In this document: positions 33,609 through 45,268 of the stretch, piece by piece
Layout: each line of letters starts with the position of its first letter
How positions within the stretch are numbered: position 1 is the first letter of the stretch
Assembly: GCA_022036555.1 (NCBI GenBank)
Contig: CM039133.1
Coordinates: forward strand, 42,918,718 to 42,982,717
Source of the DNA: Microstegium vimineum
Lineage: Eukaryota > Streptophyta > Magnoliopsida > Poales > Poaceae
DNA length: 64,000 nucleotides
Direction of reading: 5' to 3'
Notes under the pieces: generated by a model
What the model saw: only the letters and a program-made list of their open reading frames with translations
What the model was told of the DNA's origin: nothing
Database searches by the model: none
Program-made: the position numbers and the translations under genes

Positions 33609-33765
33609 TAATATTTATCAAATAACTAAAAAAATGAAATGAAAATACATATTAATATCAATTCAAAAACTAAAATAATAAAAAAATAATATTTATCAAA
33701 TAACTAAAACAATGAAATGAAAATACATATTAATATCAATTAAAAAACTAAAATAATAAAAAAAA
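33609..33765. repeat. AT-rich tandem duplication, about 78 bp x 2
   Basis: Two near-identical units each contain ATTTATCAAATAACTAAAA, GAAATGAAAATACAT and ATTAATATCAATT, followed by an A-rich tail. It lies inside CACTA-5 and is non-coding. Confidence 0.8.
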
Positions 33766-34146
33766 GTGCTTGAAGAAGAGCGGAGGAACCGAACCTGTAG
33801 GTTCCAAAACAACAGTCAAATCACTACAATGCATGTTTGTTTGTGTTTGTAGCAGGATTTTCTTTAATAAATTATCTAACAAATAGCAGAAATGGAAAAT
33901 AAAAGGGTTTCCGGCCAACCCGTGGAGCCAAACCAGCCTAGCCCGCAACTGTTTTTCATGGAGAATGAGGTCATTTTCGCATATATATGTACAGAGCTAA
34001 GCTAACCCTAAAATCACTACCCATTCCCAAATTTCATTTCAGAATCGACTGCCAGCCGCCACACCTCGCAGGTTCCAGATCTGGACGGTCGACTTCCCTC
34101 CCTCCTTCCTGTTGCCGCTCCAACGAGAAAGACGGCGAGAGCATCA

Positions 34147-35054
34147 ATGGCGGTCCCAGGTACTTCTCGGCTACTTGTCCTTAGGGTTACGGGGGTACGG
34201 TTCTGGGTACAATCTTTGGAGTTGGGCTGCGAGCACTAGGCCGGGGAGTTCCAGATGCGCGGTGCGTGGAGACGGGGGTGAGGGCCAAAATGGCGGCGGT
34301 GGCCATGGCTGCTGCTGGGACGGAGGAGGGGGTTGTTGAGCAGCCATGGGCGGGGGCTGCTGAGCGACCATGGAGTCTGGGCTATAGTGCACTGCACGTA
34401 CACCCAAAGTTTATGGCTCTGCCATCCTTAGCTACAGAGGAGAGGTGCTAGCTGTTAGAAGTGCTAGCTAGTACTAGATATAGTATGCTTGCCTCTCTTT
34501 TTTCATCTAAGAAAGGAGAGAAATCGTTAGAACTTGGAAGGATAGGGATAACAAAGTACAAAGAGCAGTATTAGATGTAGTAATGTGTCAGTGTCTGATG
34601 GAGAACCTGACCTCTCATATGCTCGTAATGTGTCTTAGAAGCTAGTGAATTTGTTAGCTGTAAAGTAATTGAGATATGTGAATCCCAGTTTTATGATGTC
34701 GTTACTGGATTTTTTTTACCATTTGATGCTATCATTTTTTTCTTCAGTGAATTGCTCATATCAGAGCTGATAGTCTACATTTTTCCGTGAACTGTATGCT
34801 CATATCAGAGCTGATAGTCTGCATTTTTTCAGTGAACTGTAGTGTGTCAATGTCTGCTCATAGGAAGTGCAGAGAGTAGTATTAGATGCAATATCACATT
34901 TGCTTATTTTCCTCATTTATGTGCAGAGACCAATGTATATGCAGAAGCACCGTTAACTGACATTGAGAAGGAGAGGGCAAAGTATATGATGAGGAATAAT
35001 CAGAGGATGCAACAGTTGGGTGTCAAAAGAGTAGCAAAAATTGTTCACCTATAA
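34147..35054 (+). CDS. Small spliced frame of 46 residues in CACTA-5
   Basis: Exon 1 is 34147-34159 (ATG at 34147, donor GTACTT at 34160) and exon 2 is 34927-35054 (acceptor GTGCAG, stop TAA). The junction preserves the frame: MAVP-ETNVYAEAPLTDIEKER, then AKYMMRNNQRMQQLGVKR. The second exon matches the N-terminal helix seen in grass Transposase_24-type proteins (the EKER..MRNNQR..QLG pattern). A GC-rich leader with a CCTCGCAGG tract lies upstream. It is most likely a truncated transposon gene or a remnant of a captured one. The splice prediction is by eye. Confidence 0.45.
34754..34842. repeat. 44-bp tandem duplication
   Basis: Two adjacent copies of a GCTCATATCAGAGCTGATAG-headed unit end in GTGAACTGTA, within the intron of the small frame above. 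Confidence 0.8.
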
Positions 35055-35499
35055 AAATCTTCAGGTTTCTGCTGCTCTTTTCCAATCAGGTTGCTGGAAT
35101 GGTGATGCTTTGTTCCAGCTAGGTTTCAACTATAGAAAACCTGGAGGTTTACTGTCATCTTTTGCTATCACTTTTTTTGTGCAATGTGAGAGGACTGCAT
35201 AGTTCTAGTCAGGTTGCTAGAATATATTTGTGTAGTTGTACTATCATTTTCAGATCGAAACGTTAGATTGACACCATTGCTCCTTAATTTATTTGTTGGT
35301 CACAGTCTGCAATAAAATGCTCATATCAGTAATTAGCTCATATCATCCATGATTCAAAGAAAATAAACCTATCATGTCATGTCGTTGTATGACATCATGC
35401 ATGTGTTTGTGAACATTTTAGAACCACATAATTTTTCTCTTGCGTGTGTATTTTAACTTGTTCATTGCTAATGTCATTATATGTTTGTGAACATTTCAG

Positions 35500-35780
35500 A
35501 AGCAAGAAAAATATCAAGATACAGAGCCCACTGCAATTGATCTATTCAAGTTGACGCATTGTAGCAAAACTAAGGGTTTTAGTGATGATGTCAAAAAAGC
35601 TGCAGTAAGTACCTTTCGTTTTTTTAGTACACTGCATAATAAAATCTAAGCATTTGGCCTCCTGAAGCAAAGGCTCAGAAAAAATCTAAGGAGATTGACC
35701 TCCTGAAGAAGGCAACAATAGATGCTCAGAATCTTGTTCGGCAGATGATAGCATTTGGACAAAGTCAAATCAAGCCTTGA
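35500..35780 (+). pseudogene. Transposase_24-type exons in CACTA-5
   Basis: 35500-35604 lies between an acceptor (TTTCAG) and a donor (GTAAGT) and reads EPTAIDLFKLTHCSKTKGF, a conserved Transposase_24 block. 35664-35778 reads KSKEIDLLKKATIDAQNL, a helical tail, and then a stop. An AAAATCTAAG phrase occurs twice at 35640-35690, suggesting a small duplication at the exon edge. The catalytic transposase is absent. Confidence 0.5.
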
Positions 35781-36196
35781 CTTGGCTATGCTCACTGCTT
35801 AGGTACACATCCTTCTATTAATCTCTAAATCAAAAGCTAATGATTTGGTATATATATAGTATAATTATAATCTAGATGGATGGTGGCTGACGCAAATGCA
35901 ATGAGTTGATTTTCAGTTCCAAAGTAACTAAATAGCTAGCTAGTACCAAGTACTCTTCTAGCTGTTTATCTTAATCACTTCTATTCTCTCATGTTGCACT
36001 ATGGTAGGAATATATTGGAGCTAAGCACCTAGATAGGGTTCTAGGAAATTTTATATTACTATGATTGCCTAATGACACTAGTTTATATAATAGCTGGCTG
36101 ATTGGTTGCTTTAGCCATGTTGCAACCATAGCTGCCCAACACCTTCCATGTATTTTGCATTCACAATGTCTCGTAACTAAAAGTTTTGATTGCTAA

Positions 36197-37090
36197 TGTT
36201 GACACAAAAAGCGTCAGGATCTGCGAATACCTCGGGCTATTACCCAAATTCGGTATCCAAAGGTGTGCCAGTCGATTTGACCAGTTAATCGACAAGGACG
36301 ATAACTAGAACAAAACCCAAACAAGACAACGGTGATACGCCCGGATGTCAAGGCCCGGAATTGATCAAGATAACTAGAACAGAGCTGAATGAGAGAACAG
36401 CGATGCGCCCAGCTATCAAAGCTCAGATTATTCCCATACGGAACTTGTAAGGGTTTGACGGAGATCAAGATGATGCAGCCCGTCGAAGCTTGAAGAACTC
36501 GTAGATAAACTAATGCTAATGCGATAAAAGAGTAGATTGCTGGTAAAGTAGATAAAAAGTAATTGATTTGATTGATTGTATTGATATCTCTTACACGTAG
36601 CCCTCGGGCATATATTTATACTCCCGCACGGAGAGTTGTACAGAGACACGACTCGTACCTTTCCTAAACAAAACTCCTAACTTTAAGGAAATAACGGACT
36701 CGTGCAGGAGTCGGACCCAAATAACAATATTATTTTCCTAAACAGACACTTCTATTTTAAAGGAAATAAACGACTCGTGCAAGAGCCGGACCCAAACTAC
36801 TATAACAATACTGGTATAAAATCACCAGTTTCCTTATGTCCTTCCTTCGACGCAAACTTTCCATCGGCAGATTCCTTCAATCCGCGACTCCTTTCTTTTG
36901 CCAACAACAATTTTCTGCTGACGTCAACCACCACATCACTCTGTTTCCATCGGCAATCGGCATCGGCAACATCTCCTCATCGGCAATCGGCATCAGCAAC
37001 TTTGCAGTTCTAGTGACGACTTTACCAATTAACCCTCGTCCTCGCCCTCGCCCTCGCGCGGTACCTTCTCTACCACTCCACCCATGACTC
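36197..37090 (-). repeat. Solo LTR of a Tat-lineage Gypsy element
   Basis: The plus-strand left end TGTTGACACAAAAAGCGTC is the complement of the 3' end of the LTR found at 42090 and 54730. A minus-strand TATAAATA (about 36609-36616) marks the promoter. The far end is uncertain: the LTR reaches at least GCCCTCGCCCTCGCG (37041-37055) and probably a TGAGTCATGGG start near 37090. No adjacent internal sequence is present and no target duplication could be matched. This copy keeps about 400 bp missing from the LTR at 54236, including a duplicated GAGTC..TTATTTCCTT module. Confidence 0.65.
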
Positions 37091-37094
37091 ACTT

Positions 37095-37600
37095 GTGTCT
37101 AGATTCGTTAGTACTTCTTCATATTCTATACTAAACCGAGTGTAAATTGATTGTTTGAGCCACTAAACGAATTCAAATGAAAAAGTTGTGAACTACAAAG
37201 TTTCATAACTTTTCGAGATCTACAAATTTCATGTAGCAAGTTTTTTCATCCGAGGCCGTTTACAAAAATTTAAATTTAAAATTTGACACATTCAAACGTA
37301 TTTTTCGGCCACCAAACGATTTCAAATGAAAAGGTTGTGAACTACAAAGTTTCATAACTTTTCGAGATCTACAACTTTCATGTACAAAGTTTTTCCATCA
37401 GAGGTCGTTTACAAAAATAAAAAAAGTCGAACCGGCACTGAAGCTCCTCATCATTGCCGGTTTGTGGCTGGAATCGGCAGTGATATGAGTGCCACTTTCA
37501 CTGCCGGTTTCAGCCATGAACTGGAGAAAGCCCCGGATCTGTCGGGAATCTTCTCCGGAGCTCTATCTCAGCGGATGCGATTCTCTTTTAAGTTCAGCAC
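37095..37600. mobile_element. CACTA-6: internal/subterminal fragment
   Basis: Two direct repeats of about 110 bp (37160-37277 and 37306-37415) share GTTGTGAACTACAAAGTTTC and CGTTTACAAAAA, a repeat type common inside grass CACTA elements. It is followed by AACCGGCACTGAAG, CATTGCCGGTTT and CACTGCCGGTTT subterminal-like words (37428-37515), similar to CACTA-3. No terminus is seen. Confidence 0.5.
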
Positions 37601-37601
37601 T

Positions 37602-38195
37602 TGTAAGTGATACATCCGAGTTCTTTATAGCAATTAATATTCTAAATCTGGTTTAACTGTTATACACCTTTTCGCGCTTGTTCATCACTTTACTTTAAGT
37701 AGAGTGCTTTAGCCTTAACGTAGGGTTAAAGTAGTAAGAATAGTGTAGACGTGGTGTCTAGAATAGATCTTGCCTTTGTAAACCGCTTATCGCGCAGATT
37801 GTTTGTGGATTCTAGTAGAAGGTGATAACTCTATCTAGTCTTCGTATTCCACCACGTGTGTCAGATAAATTCTTAAAAGGTCCTCAATACAACATGATGG
37901 CACGGTCCGGTTAGAGTTTTTCCCTCTTTCTGATCTATCTCATAGCCTCCTGCAAGAGAAGGGCTGATAAAGCTAGTATAACCAGCTTTGCCTTGTTAGA
38001 TATCTTTGCTATATAGAACCTCTCAACCCAGTTATCATAGTATCCCTTGATTCATCAGGACATATCTTTAATCCTAGTTAGATCACTATCGTTCCCTGAG
38101 GAAAATACGATACCTGAAATACTCCCGGTGAAGTGCTACATCGATATAGTCTATGCGCTTGCGGATTTATCCAATCGTCATAAGAAATACCAACA
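37602..38195. repeat. Gypsy LTR, solo or partial
   Basis: The minus strand starts TGTTGGTATTTCTTATGACG at 38195 and resembles the matching end of the Gypsy-1 LTR (TGTTGGTATTTATTATG, 9884), including a TATC.TATTT.CCTCAGGGAA block. It cuts the RNase H frame of the Tekay-like fragment exactly at 38195/38196. The left edge at about 37602 (TGTAAGTG) is a guess from a TG terminus. No target duplication was found. Confidence 0.55.
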
Positions 38196-38547
38196 GTAAA
38201 CAAGTACTTTAAACTTTTATGGTCCGTGAAGATGTGACACAAGTTACCCATTAGGTAATGTCTACATATCTTTAAAGCATGCACAACTGCTGCTAACTCC
38301 ATGTCATGTGTCGGGTAGTTCTCCTCATGCGGACGAAGTTGTCGCGAGGCATAAGCAATGATTCTTCCAGTTTGCATCAACACACATCCCAAACCAATGG
38401 TTGATGCATCACAAAACACATCGAAAGGTTCCTCCAACTTTGGTTGTGCTAAAACTGGTGGAGTTGTTAACAGTGTTCGCAAGGTACGGAACGCTATTTC
38501 ACATTCTAAGCTCCATTCAAACTTCTTATTTTTCTGAGTTAACCTTG
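38196..38547 (-). pseudogene. Tekay-like Gypsy RT/RNase H fragment
   Basis: The minus strand reads KKFEWSLECEIAFRTL, then FDVFCDASTIGLGCVLMQ, RIIAYASRQLRPHEENYPTH, DMELAAVVHALKICRHYL and FTDHKSLKYLF, which is the end of RT and the start of RNase H in chromovirus (Tekay/Del-type) Gypsy elements. It is cut on the right by the Tat-A LTR end (38548) and on the left by an LTR (38195). It probably belonged to the same element as the gag at 42349-43021, with Tat-A inserted and the middle lost. Confidence 0.8.
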
Positions 38548-38734
38548 TGTTGACACAAAAAAAGCGTCAGGATCTGTGAGACCCTCGGGCTTATACCCGA
38601 ATTCGATATCCGAGGGCGTGCCAGTCGATTTGATCAGTTAATCGACAAGGACGATAAATAGAACAAGATCTGAAAGAGACAACGGCGATGCGCCCAGATG
38701 TCAAGGCCAAAACGCCCAAGGCCATCGACTCTAA

Positions 38735-41700
38735 TTACGCTATCGGCAACATATTGACATCTGTCGATGGATTCTCATCTTTGCACTTTGGCCTCCACTG
38801 CTTAACTGGAGATTTTCCTCTGGAAGGATTTTCATCGTGACACAAATCTTCTTGGCGCTCGCGCTGCATCTTCCTTCTTTGAGTCTTTGTAAGACCCTTG
38901 GGGCACCATTGAGGGAGCTTAGTTCTCCAAACAGGCTGGTAATGTTTCTTATTGCTTGTATCTGGGTAACTCCATATATTCGAATCTCTATAAAGTATAT
39001 CTTTATCGGGTACCCTTGCATTGGCCATTCCTTCAAGCTCCTCTTGGTTCCTTGGAAAATAATGGTCATACTTGCCAAGTTTATCATGCATATTGAGCTT
39101 GCCCCCCAGGCGATCATGCGCTGATCCCTTTTCTCTGATTGGCCCGCCATAGCTTGATGTCCGATCGTCAAAACAAGGTTTCTTTTCTAACCGATCGGCA
39201 GGGTAGTACCCATTCCATTCAGGGCAACTATCGGCAGTGGTTAGCTTGATGCCTTCTTCCTAATAGTGAACAAAGAAAGGGCATCTCCAATGATCTTTAT
39301 GCTGATGCCACTCCTGGCGTCTTTCCTCCTCCTGCTGCCGATATCGCTCCTCCTGTGATTGTCGATAATCTTGTCGTGGCCGCCTATGCGTGATCACGAT
39401 ACCATATGATGCACATCCGTAAGGCTTCCTGCTGCTGCTCTATTTAGCAACTCTCTTTCCTTTGATGTTCAGGGTCTACCGATGCGCTTTTCTTGGCAGC
39501 TTCCGATGCCAACACCTTAGTCTTTCCACTAGTTTCTACCATGTTATTTGAAAACGGGTGTTGATTGATCTTCATCGGCTCCTGAGCTTTAGAATCATCA
39601 AACTTAATCTCCCCAGACTCGATCTCTGATTGTAACTGCTGCATGAAGACTTTACAATCATTTGTACTGTGTGAAGTTGCATTATGCCATTTGCAGTACT
39701 TCATCTTCTTAAGTTCTTTGGCCGATGGAATCAGATGATTGAGCGACAACTTAATTCGTCCTTCCTAAAGCAATAAGTCAAACATCCTATCGGCCTTGGT
39801 GATATCAAAGGTGAATCTCCCAGTTTCTTTTTGATCAAACGGATAGGATATCAGCTTTTTGTTCTTTACCCATTCAGCAACGCTGATACTTGGCTCAAAA
39901 ACACCTTTCTATCCCCATTTTCTCTAGGCTCAAAAACTTTGGTGTCTTGATCGGAAACCCTTTGCACAAGATGGCTCAAGCTCTCAAACTCTTGAGACGC
40001 GTATTTGTCCCTAATGTGCGGCAGTAATCCCTGGTAGGCCAAAACCGCCAATTGCCGATCATAAAGTACTAAGCTATAGCACTTGTTCTTCACGTCTCGC
40101 AGTCTTTGCACGAAGCTTTCTACCAATTCATCATTACGCTGCCTCAATTTGACAAAATCGGTAGTCTTCTTTTCATGTACGCCAGCAAAGAAGTATTTGT
40201 GAAACTGTTTTTCTAGAACGACCCAAGTGATCACAGAATTTGGAGGCAGTGAAATAAACCATGTAAATGCCGATCCAGATAACAATAAAGAAAACAATCT
40301 CACCCTCAGTTCATCCCTGCTGGCTGCCTCTCCACATTGGATAATAAATCGGTTAATGTGCTCCATTGTTGATATATCATCTTGACCAGAAAATTTGGTG
40401 AAATCTGGCATTTTGAACCGATTTGGGAGAGAGATCAAATCATACGCAGGAGGGTACGGTGTCCGATAAGAATATGTATTAACCTTAGGCTTGATACCGA
40501 ATTGCTCTTTCATCACTTCGGTAATCTTATCGGCCGAGTACGCATCTTGATCCTGCCGATGCACTGGCTGGATGTTGACTAGTTGAACATATTGATGTAC
40601 CTCCACATCTCTTTGTGGTAAATAGGCCGAACCGGTTGGTGCAGATGCAACATCAATTCGCTGAACATCATGCATCGGCTGATTTGCCGATGGACCACCT
40701 TGAAGACCCACTGGAATATATTGCGGGAATAGAGGGTTTACCGGCTGGGACACCAATGCATCATTATATAACCCCGATGATAAGTGGTGGTGTTGGACCC
40801 CTGCCACTTGACATCCAGGTTGCGTCACCTGTTGTTGAACATTATGCATCGGCTGAGTTGCCGATGGAAAATTTTGAACGTCCACTGGGTTATATTGTGA
40901 CATTACATGCATCGGCTGATATGTTGATGTTTCATTGTGCATGTTTACTTGCGAGTACTGCGGTGAAGTAGTACTTATTGGCTGATGTACCAATATTTCA
41001 TTCTGAAGACTCGCTGGCGGATGACACTGCTGAGCTCTTGCCACTTGGTATTCAGGCTGCACAACTTGCTGCTGAATCGGTAATTGACCGATCCAACTTA
41101 CATTAGATGTCATCGGCATATGACTTGCCGATGGCTGATAACCAGCTGACGCTTGCTGCCCTTGTACCCTTGGATGATTGCCTTGATTTGCAGGTACCAT
41201 AGCTTGAGGAACCATTGCCGATACGGGCTGGTTCCCAATAGCAATGTCTTGCTGCATCGGCCAAGAACCTGCCGATGGTTGCGCATAAGCCACTCTAGGT
41301 ATCGCCACCTGAGGATTCCCTGAGGGCAATCTCACTGTTGGAGAGGATGTAGCATAATGCATCGCTGGAATCATCGGCTGTGCAGGTGTTGCCGATGCCA
41401 TGGGAATCTTCCACCCTACATTGTTATCCTGGACCAATTTGGAATTAGCAGATGGACTTGGAGGCATACCGTATCCCCACTAGCTGACGGAAGTTGGCTG
41501 ACTCTGGGTCACAGGTCCAGACATTGTTGATGCCACCAGATTTGCATTCAATTGAGTAATGTTTGCTGGGTCCGATCTTGGTGATGTGATCTCATCGGCA
41601 GACTGGTTCATATGTGGTGAAGACACCCTTGGAACCGTCGATGGGATCATAATAGATGCCGATCCGAGTTGATGATACGCCAGATCAACATAATATGGTG

Positions 41701-42022
41701 CTTGTCTTTCCTTGAAAGTTTGCTTGACAACATTATATACAGTATTGGACAACACATTGGATTGGCTAATTAACACATGATTTAATGCAGAATGAACCAT
41801 CTCTTGTAATTTACCAGGATCGGCGTCAAAAGTGACCTGCCGTGGCAACGGCGGATCTTGCTTCTGGACTGCTTCGCCAATTCTGTTTAGGCTGAAGGAC
41901 TTGAGATATAACTGTTTGTATTCCTCCATAGCCCGCTCCATAGCTTGCTTCTGATCATCTCTCAGATTTGCTTCGGAGACTTCAATGACACTCTTCGGAT
42001 TGATCCCAGCAGTATTGTCCAT
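38735..42022 (-). pseudogene. Tat-A gag
   Basis: From the ATG at 42022: MDNTAGINPKSVIEVSEANL, AMERAMEEYKQLYLKSF, DPPLPRQVTFDADPGKLQ, then a long Q/P-rich region. A TGG-to-TAG change at 41477-41479 interrupts. The frame continues 41467-39866 with PDFTKFSGQDDISTMEHINR, FIIQCGEA and QFHKYFFAGV, the gag capsid region. Later pieces carry YCKWHNATSHSTNDC (a Tat-type Cys/His motif, about 39660-39705) and TKLPQWCPKGLTKTQRRK. At least three frame changes and two stops are present. Protease follows in Tat-B, but here the sequence ends at an LTR joint. Confidence 0.8.
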
Positions 42023-42070
42023 TAAGCTTGTAATGGGCTAAACTGTGGTCAAAAGATGTGATATGTCCCA

Positions 42071-42348
42071 CCGGGTGTGCCAAAAGAGGTGTTGACACAA
42101 AAAAAGCGTCAGGATCTGCGAACACCTCGGGCTTATACCCGAATTCGGTATCCGAGGGCGTGCCAGTCGATTTGACCAGTTAATCGACAAGGATGATAAA
42201 TAGAACAAGATCTGAACGAGACAATGGCGATCCGCCCAGATGTCAAGGCCCAAACCTGATCAGGATAACTAGAACAATAGCAGAATGAGACGACAGTGAT
42301 GCGCCGTACGTCAAAGCTCTGATTGCTCAAAACACGGAACTTGCAAGG
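42071..42348 (-). repeat. Tat-A partial 5' LTR and primer-binding region
   Basis: The LTR end is at 42090 (TGTTGACACAAAAAAAGCG on the plus strand). The next 19 bases toward gag (minus strand CCTCTTTTGGCACACCCGG) are identical in Tat-B and hold the presumed primer-binding site. The LTR stops at 42348, where Tekay gag sequence begins, so about 230 bp or more of its upstream part is missing compared with 54236-54730. Confidence 0.7.
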
Positions 42349-43021
42349 TTGAAGCATAGTGGGCCAGGCGGTTGAAGCTGGCAAGGTACTCTGTCACTGA
42401 CCTGGTACCCTGAGCAAGCCTCATGAACTCAGTGAGCTTCATCTCCATCACTCCATCAGGGATGTAGTGACGGCGCATAGCAGTGGAGAACTGTTCCTAG
42501 GTAACCGCGGTAATGGCAGGTAAGTTATCGCGGTATTGGGACCACCAGATACTTGCTAGTCCTTCCAGCCTGTGCGCGGCATACTCCGCCTTTAGCTCCT
42601 CCGTCAGGCGCAGAAGTCGGAACTTCTGTGTCATGGAGTGCAACCATTCATCGACCTCCAACAGTTCAGTAGCTTCCTTGAAGAACAGAGGACGCGTGTC
42701 CATGAAATCCTTGTAGGAGCTGTACTGGTTAGGCACGAGGCCTTGATGTTGCCTATGCTGCTAAGCCGTGCTGGCGGCGATGTCGCGCAAGGTCTCGTTC
42801 ATCTGGCGCTGCATCTCCTCCACACTCCTTTGGCTGCCCAGAAACTGGCCAAAGAATGCCTCCGGTGTGATCGGAAGTGGTGGTGGCTGGTCTTCCCTGG
42901 CTGCCTCTCCATCACCCCGGTTAGTGCGACGAGTGTTAGCCGACATCTGTATATCGTTATGTGATGTTATATTGAACAATGAATAAATATCGTGCTGTAC
43001 AAAATGTAATATCAAGCACAC
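42349..43021 (-). pseudogene. Tekay-like Gypsy gag fragment
   Basis: The minus strand reads MSANTRRTNRGDG, then SVEEMQRQMNETLRDIAAS, a stop, and YKDFMDTRPLFFKEATEL, EVDEWLHSMTQKFRLLRL, EGLASIWWSQYRDN, a second stop, and IPDGVMEMKLTEFMRLAQG, the retrotransposon-gag domain of chromovirus-type Gypsy elements. It ends at 42349 inside Tat-A LTR sequence. The upstream leader may be 43022-43389. Confidence 0.75.
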
Positions 43022-43389
43022 AACCAGATATAATTAATCATCCTTCCACATAACATCATAGAATTAATTACTCATCATAAGCATACAAATAAGAACAACA
43101 TCTAGACTTAAATCCAAATTCGGCTTACACATAACGAAAATCCAAATTAAATAGAGTCTTAAACAACATGATACAAAAGCTCCCAACGCGAAAGGTCAAA
43201 CTCCTAATCTAGCGCTCAGTCCGCGTCGGAGAAGTACTGCTCTCCGTCGGAGTCGTTGAGGTAGGGCTCGTCAGCGAAGGCCTCGTTCGGAGCCATGTCC
43301 TCCTCTGGTGGGTCAGGACCAAGGATCACTCCGTCCTGTGGCTTGGGCTCCTTAGGTGCAGGTGCTGCAGCTGCTGCTGGTGAAGAGCG
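43022..43389 (-). other. Unidentified leader with a short acidic frame
   Basis: A minus-strand frame from about 43389 to a TGA at 43218-43216 encodes an alanine/proline stretch followed by an acidic tail (PPEEDMAPNEAFADEPYL, then NDSDGEQYFSDAD). About 190 bp of AT-rich DNA then leads to the Tekay-like gag start. It joins Copia-3 RT sequence abruptly at 43389/43390. I do not recognise the product. It may be the 5' leader or an additional small frame of the Tekay-like element. Confidence 0.4.
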
Positions 43390-45248
43390 TGAAAAGCCTT
43401 GTTGCGCACTACCACCCCATACTCACTTTGTTTATTTTTGAAAACCCATTTGGTACCTATGGGGTGGCAACTAGGTGGTGGAGGAACTAAGACCCAAACG
43501 CGGTTTCGCTCAAAGTTTTCTACCTCCTCATGCATGGCATTAACCCAATCCGGATCCATCAAAGCGTGTCCAACATCACTAGGCTCAAAAGACGCGACAA
43601 AAGCCGAATGAGCAAAGTGAGAGAGATAGGACCTAGACCGCATGACTTGCCGGTCGATGTCGCCGATGATGTTCTCCGACAGGTGCTGCCGCTGGATGTG
43701 GCGGGGAGCCTGCCTGGACGAAGTGGCCTCCCCCTCGATAGCAGCTAGAGCTCCCTTAGGTGCAACGGGCACCGACTGAGGAAGCTGCTCGAACAACCCC
43801 CGTGTAGAGGAAGTAGTCGGGTCGGGACCGTGAGCCAAAGTAGACGTCGCAGGGTCGACGGGGGCAGCCAGTGGAGTTGGCTCGGGATCACCCCAATCGG
43901 CATAATCCTGCTTCTCCTCCACAAAGATGCTAGTGTTCACCTCATCATCACCTGTAAGCTCAAAAGCAGTGGAAACACAGGGCATAGTCTCATCGAAAGT
44001 AATCTCACAAGTCTTCATCACTCGGTTAGTCTCAAGGTTAAGTGCACGATAAGCACGAGAGTGAATAGAATAACCAAGAAAGATACCGTCAGAAGACCGT
44101 GACTCAAAATTGTCCAACTTACCGCCCTTCTTGAGGATGAAAGACTTGCACCCAAACACCCGTTGGTGACTTACCTTGGGTGGTCTCCCAAATCGCAGCT
44201 CATAAGAGGTCTTTTTCTTGAAAGCTCGGAGGAAAATGCGATTGGAAACATAGCAAGCAGAACTGAGTGCTTCGGCCCAATACCTCCTAGGAGTCCTATG
44301 CTCATCGAGCATCGTCCTGGCCATCTCAACAAGGGTCCGATTCTTGCGCTCAACAATACCGTTCTGCTGGGGAGTGTGAGGTGAGGAAAACTGATGGTCG
44401 AGTCCCAAGGAAGGACTAAGAGATGCAAAGTGAGCGTTCTTGAATTCCATGCCATGGTCACTGCGGATAGCTCTCATGGCATTCTTCGGTAGCTCATTTT
44501 GCAATCTCAAAATCAGATCTTGAACCAAAGGAAAAGCCTCAACCTTACTCTCCAAAAAGAACGCCCAAGAGTACCTCGAGTAGTCATCAACGACTACAAC
44601 AACATACCAATTCCCTCCTTCCGACCTGACCCGAGCTGGACCAACTGTGTCCATGTGTAAGAGCTCGCCAGGTCGAGTGGTCATGACCTCAGTCACAGGA
44701 GGATGGGAAGCGGCAACCATCTTGCCATGCCTGCAAGGATGGCAAACCAAAACTTTCTCGAACTTTAGCTTTGGCAATCCTTGGATAAGGTCCATTGAGC
44801 TAAGCCTTGCAAGCAAGTCAAAACTCAAATGTCCCAATCTCCTATGCCACTTCCAAAGCTCGGAAGAAGAACCGGCAAGAAGACAACGAGAAGGTCCGGA
44901 AGAGATAGAAAAATCCGCACGAAACACCTTCCCGAAGGGTAAAATCCGACAAACAAGCTCACCACAAGAGTCCAAAATCCGAGAGAGATTAGGCTTGAAA
45001 CTAACTTCAAAATCGTCATCAAGGAGTTGCGAAACCAAAAGAAGGTTAAAATGCAAATTCGCAACCAAAGAAACATTTTTGAGGACAAAAGAAGAGTTCA
45101 CTCGGATGGACCCTCGGGAGACAACCTTACCTTTACTCTTGTCCTCGAATGTGATATACTCGGTGTGGCGCACGGGGTCGAGGCTGGAGAACCACTTGGC
45201 ACTTCCGGTCATATGGCGTGAACATTCGGAATCCACAAGCCAAGTCTC
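43390..45248 (-). pseudogene. Copia-3 pol: protease, integrase, N-terminal RT
   Basis: The frame is open for more than 600 codons. The protease motif reads VDSECSRHMTG instead of DSGCSRHMTG, so the catalytic DSG is altered to DSE. Integrase: WHRRLGHLSFDLLARL and LVCHPCRHGK form the zinc finger; LLHMDTVGP, IRSDHGMEF (SDNG in most relatives) and IVERKNRTL give the D,D,E triad. VFGCKSFILKKGGKLDNF and a spacer follow, then RT begins with DPDWVNAMHEEVENFERN and GTKWVFKNKQ and stops at VVVRNKA (43390), where unrelated sequence continues the frame. The open frame starts at a GTG, so it was originally continuous with gag. Confidence 0.85.
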
Positions 45249-45268
45249 CTCTAGTCCTCCTTCCTACA

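Larger units (their letters stand above)
33279..36196 (+). mobile_element. CACTA-5: CACTA-like element with Transposase_24 remnants
   Basis: The left terminus CACTACAAGACATTGG at 33279 follows TTA. Subterminal words of the type TATGAC and GTCATA in both orientations occupy 33300-33480. The interior carries a spliced small frame (34147-35054) and a Transposase_24-type exon (35500-35604). No TAGTG right end is seen before the Tat LTR at 36197, so the right part is interrupted or lost. Confidence 0.55.
38548..42348 (-). mobile_element. Tat-A: truncated Tat-lineage Gypsy element
   Basis: On the minus strand the order is a partial LTR (42348-42090), a primer-binding region, gag (42022-38735) and then, without protease, RT or integrase, the last 160 bp of an LTR (about 38707-38548). 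The LTR ends and gag match the plus-strand Tat-B element at 54236-57812. Both LTRs and all of pol are incomplete, so it is a deletion derivative. It lies between two pieces of a Tekay-like element. Confidence 0.8.

Noticed and set aside
36197..42348. The solo LTR at 36197 as the 3' LTR of Tat-A
   Set aside because: CACTA, another LTR and a Tekay-like fragment lie between them, and Tat-A already has its own LTR end at 38548.
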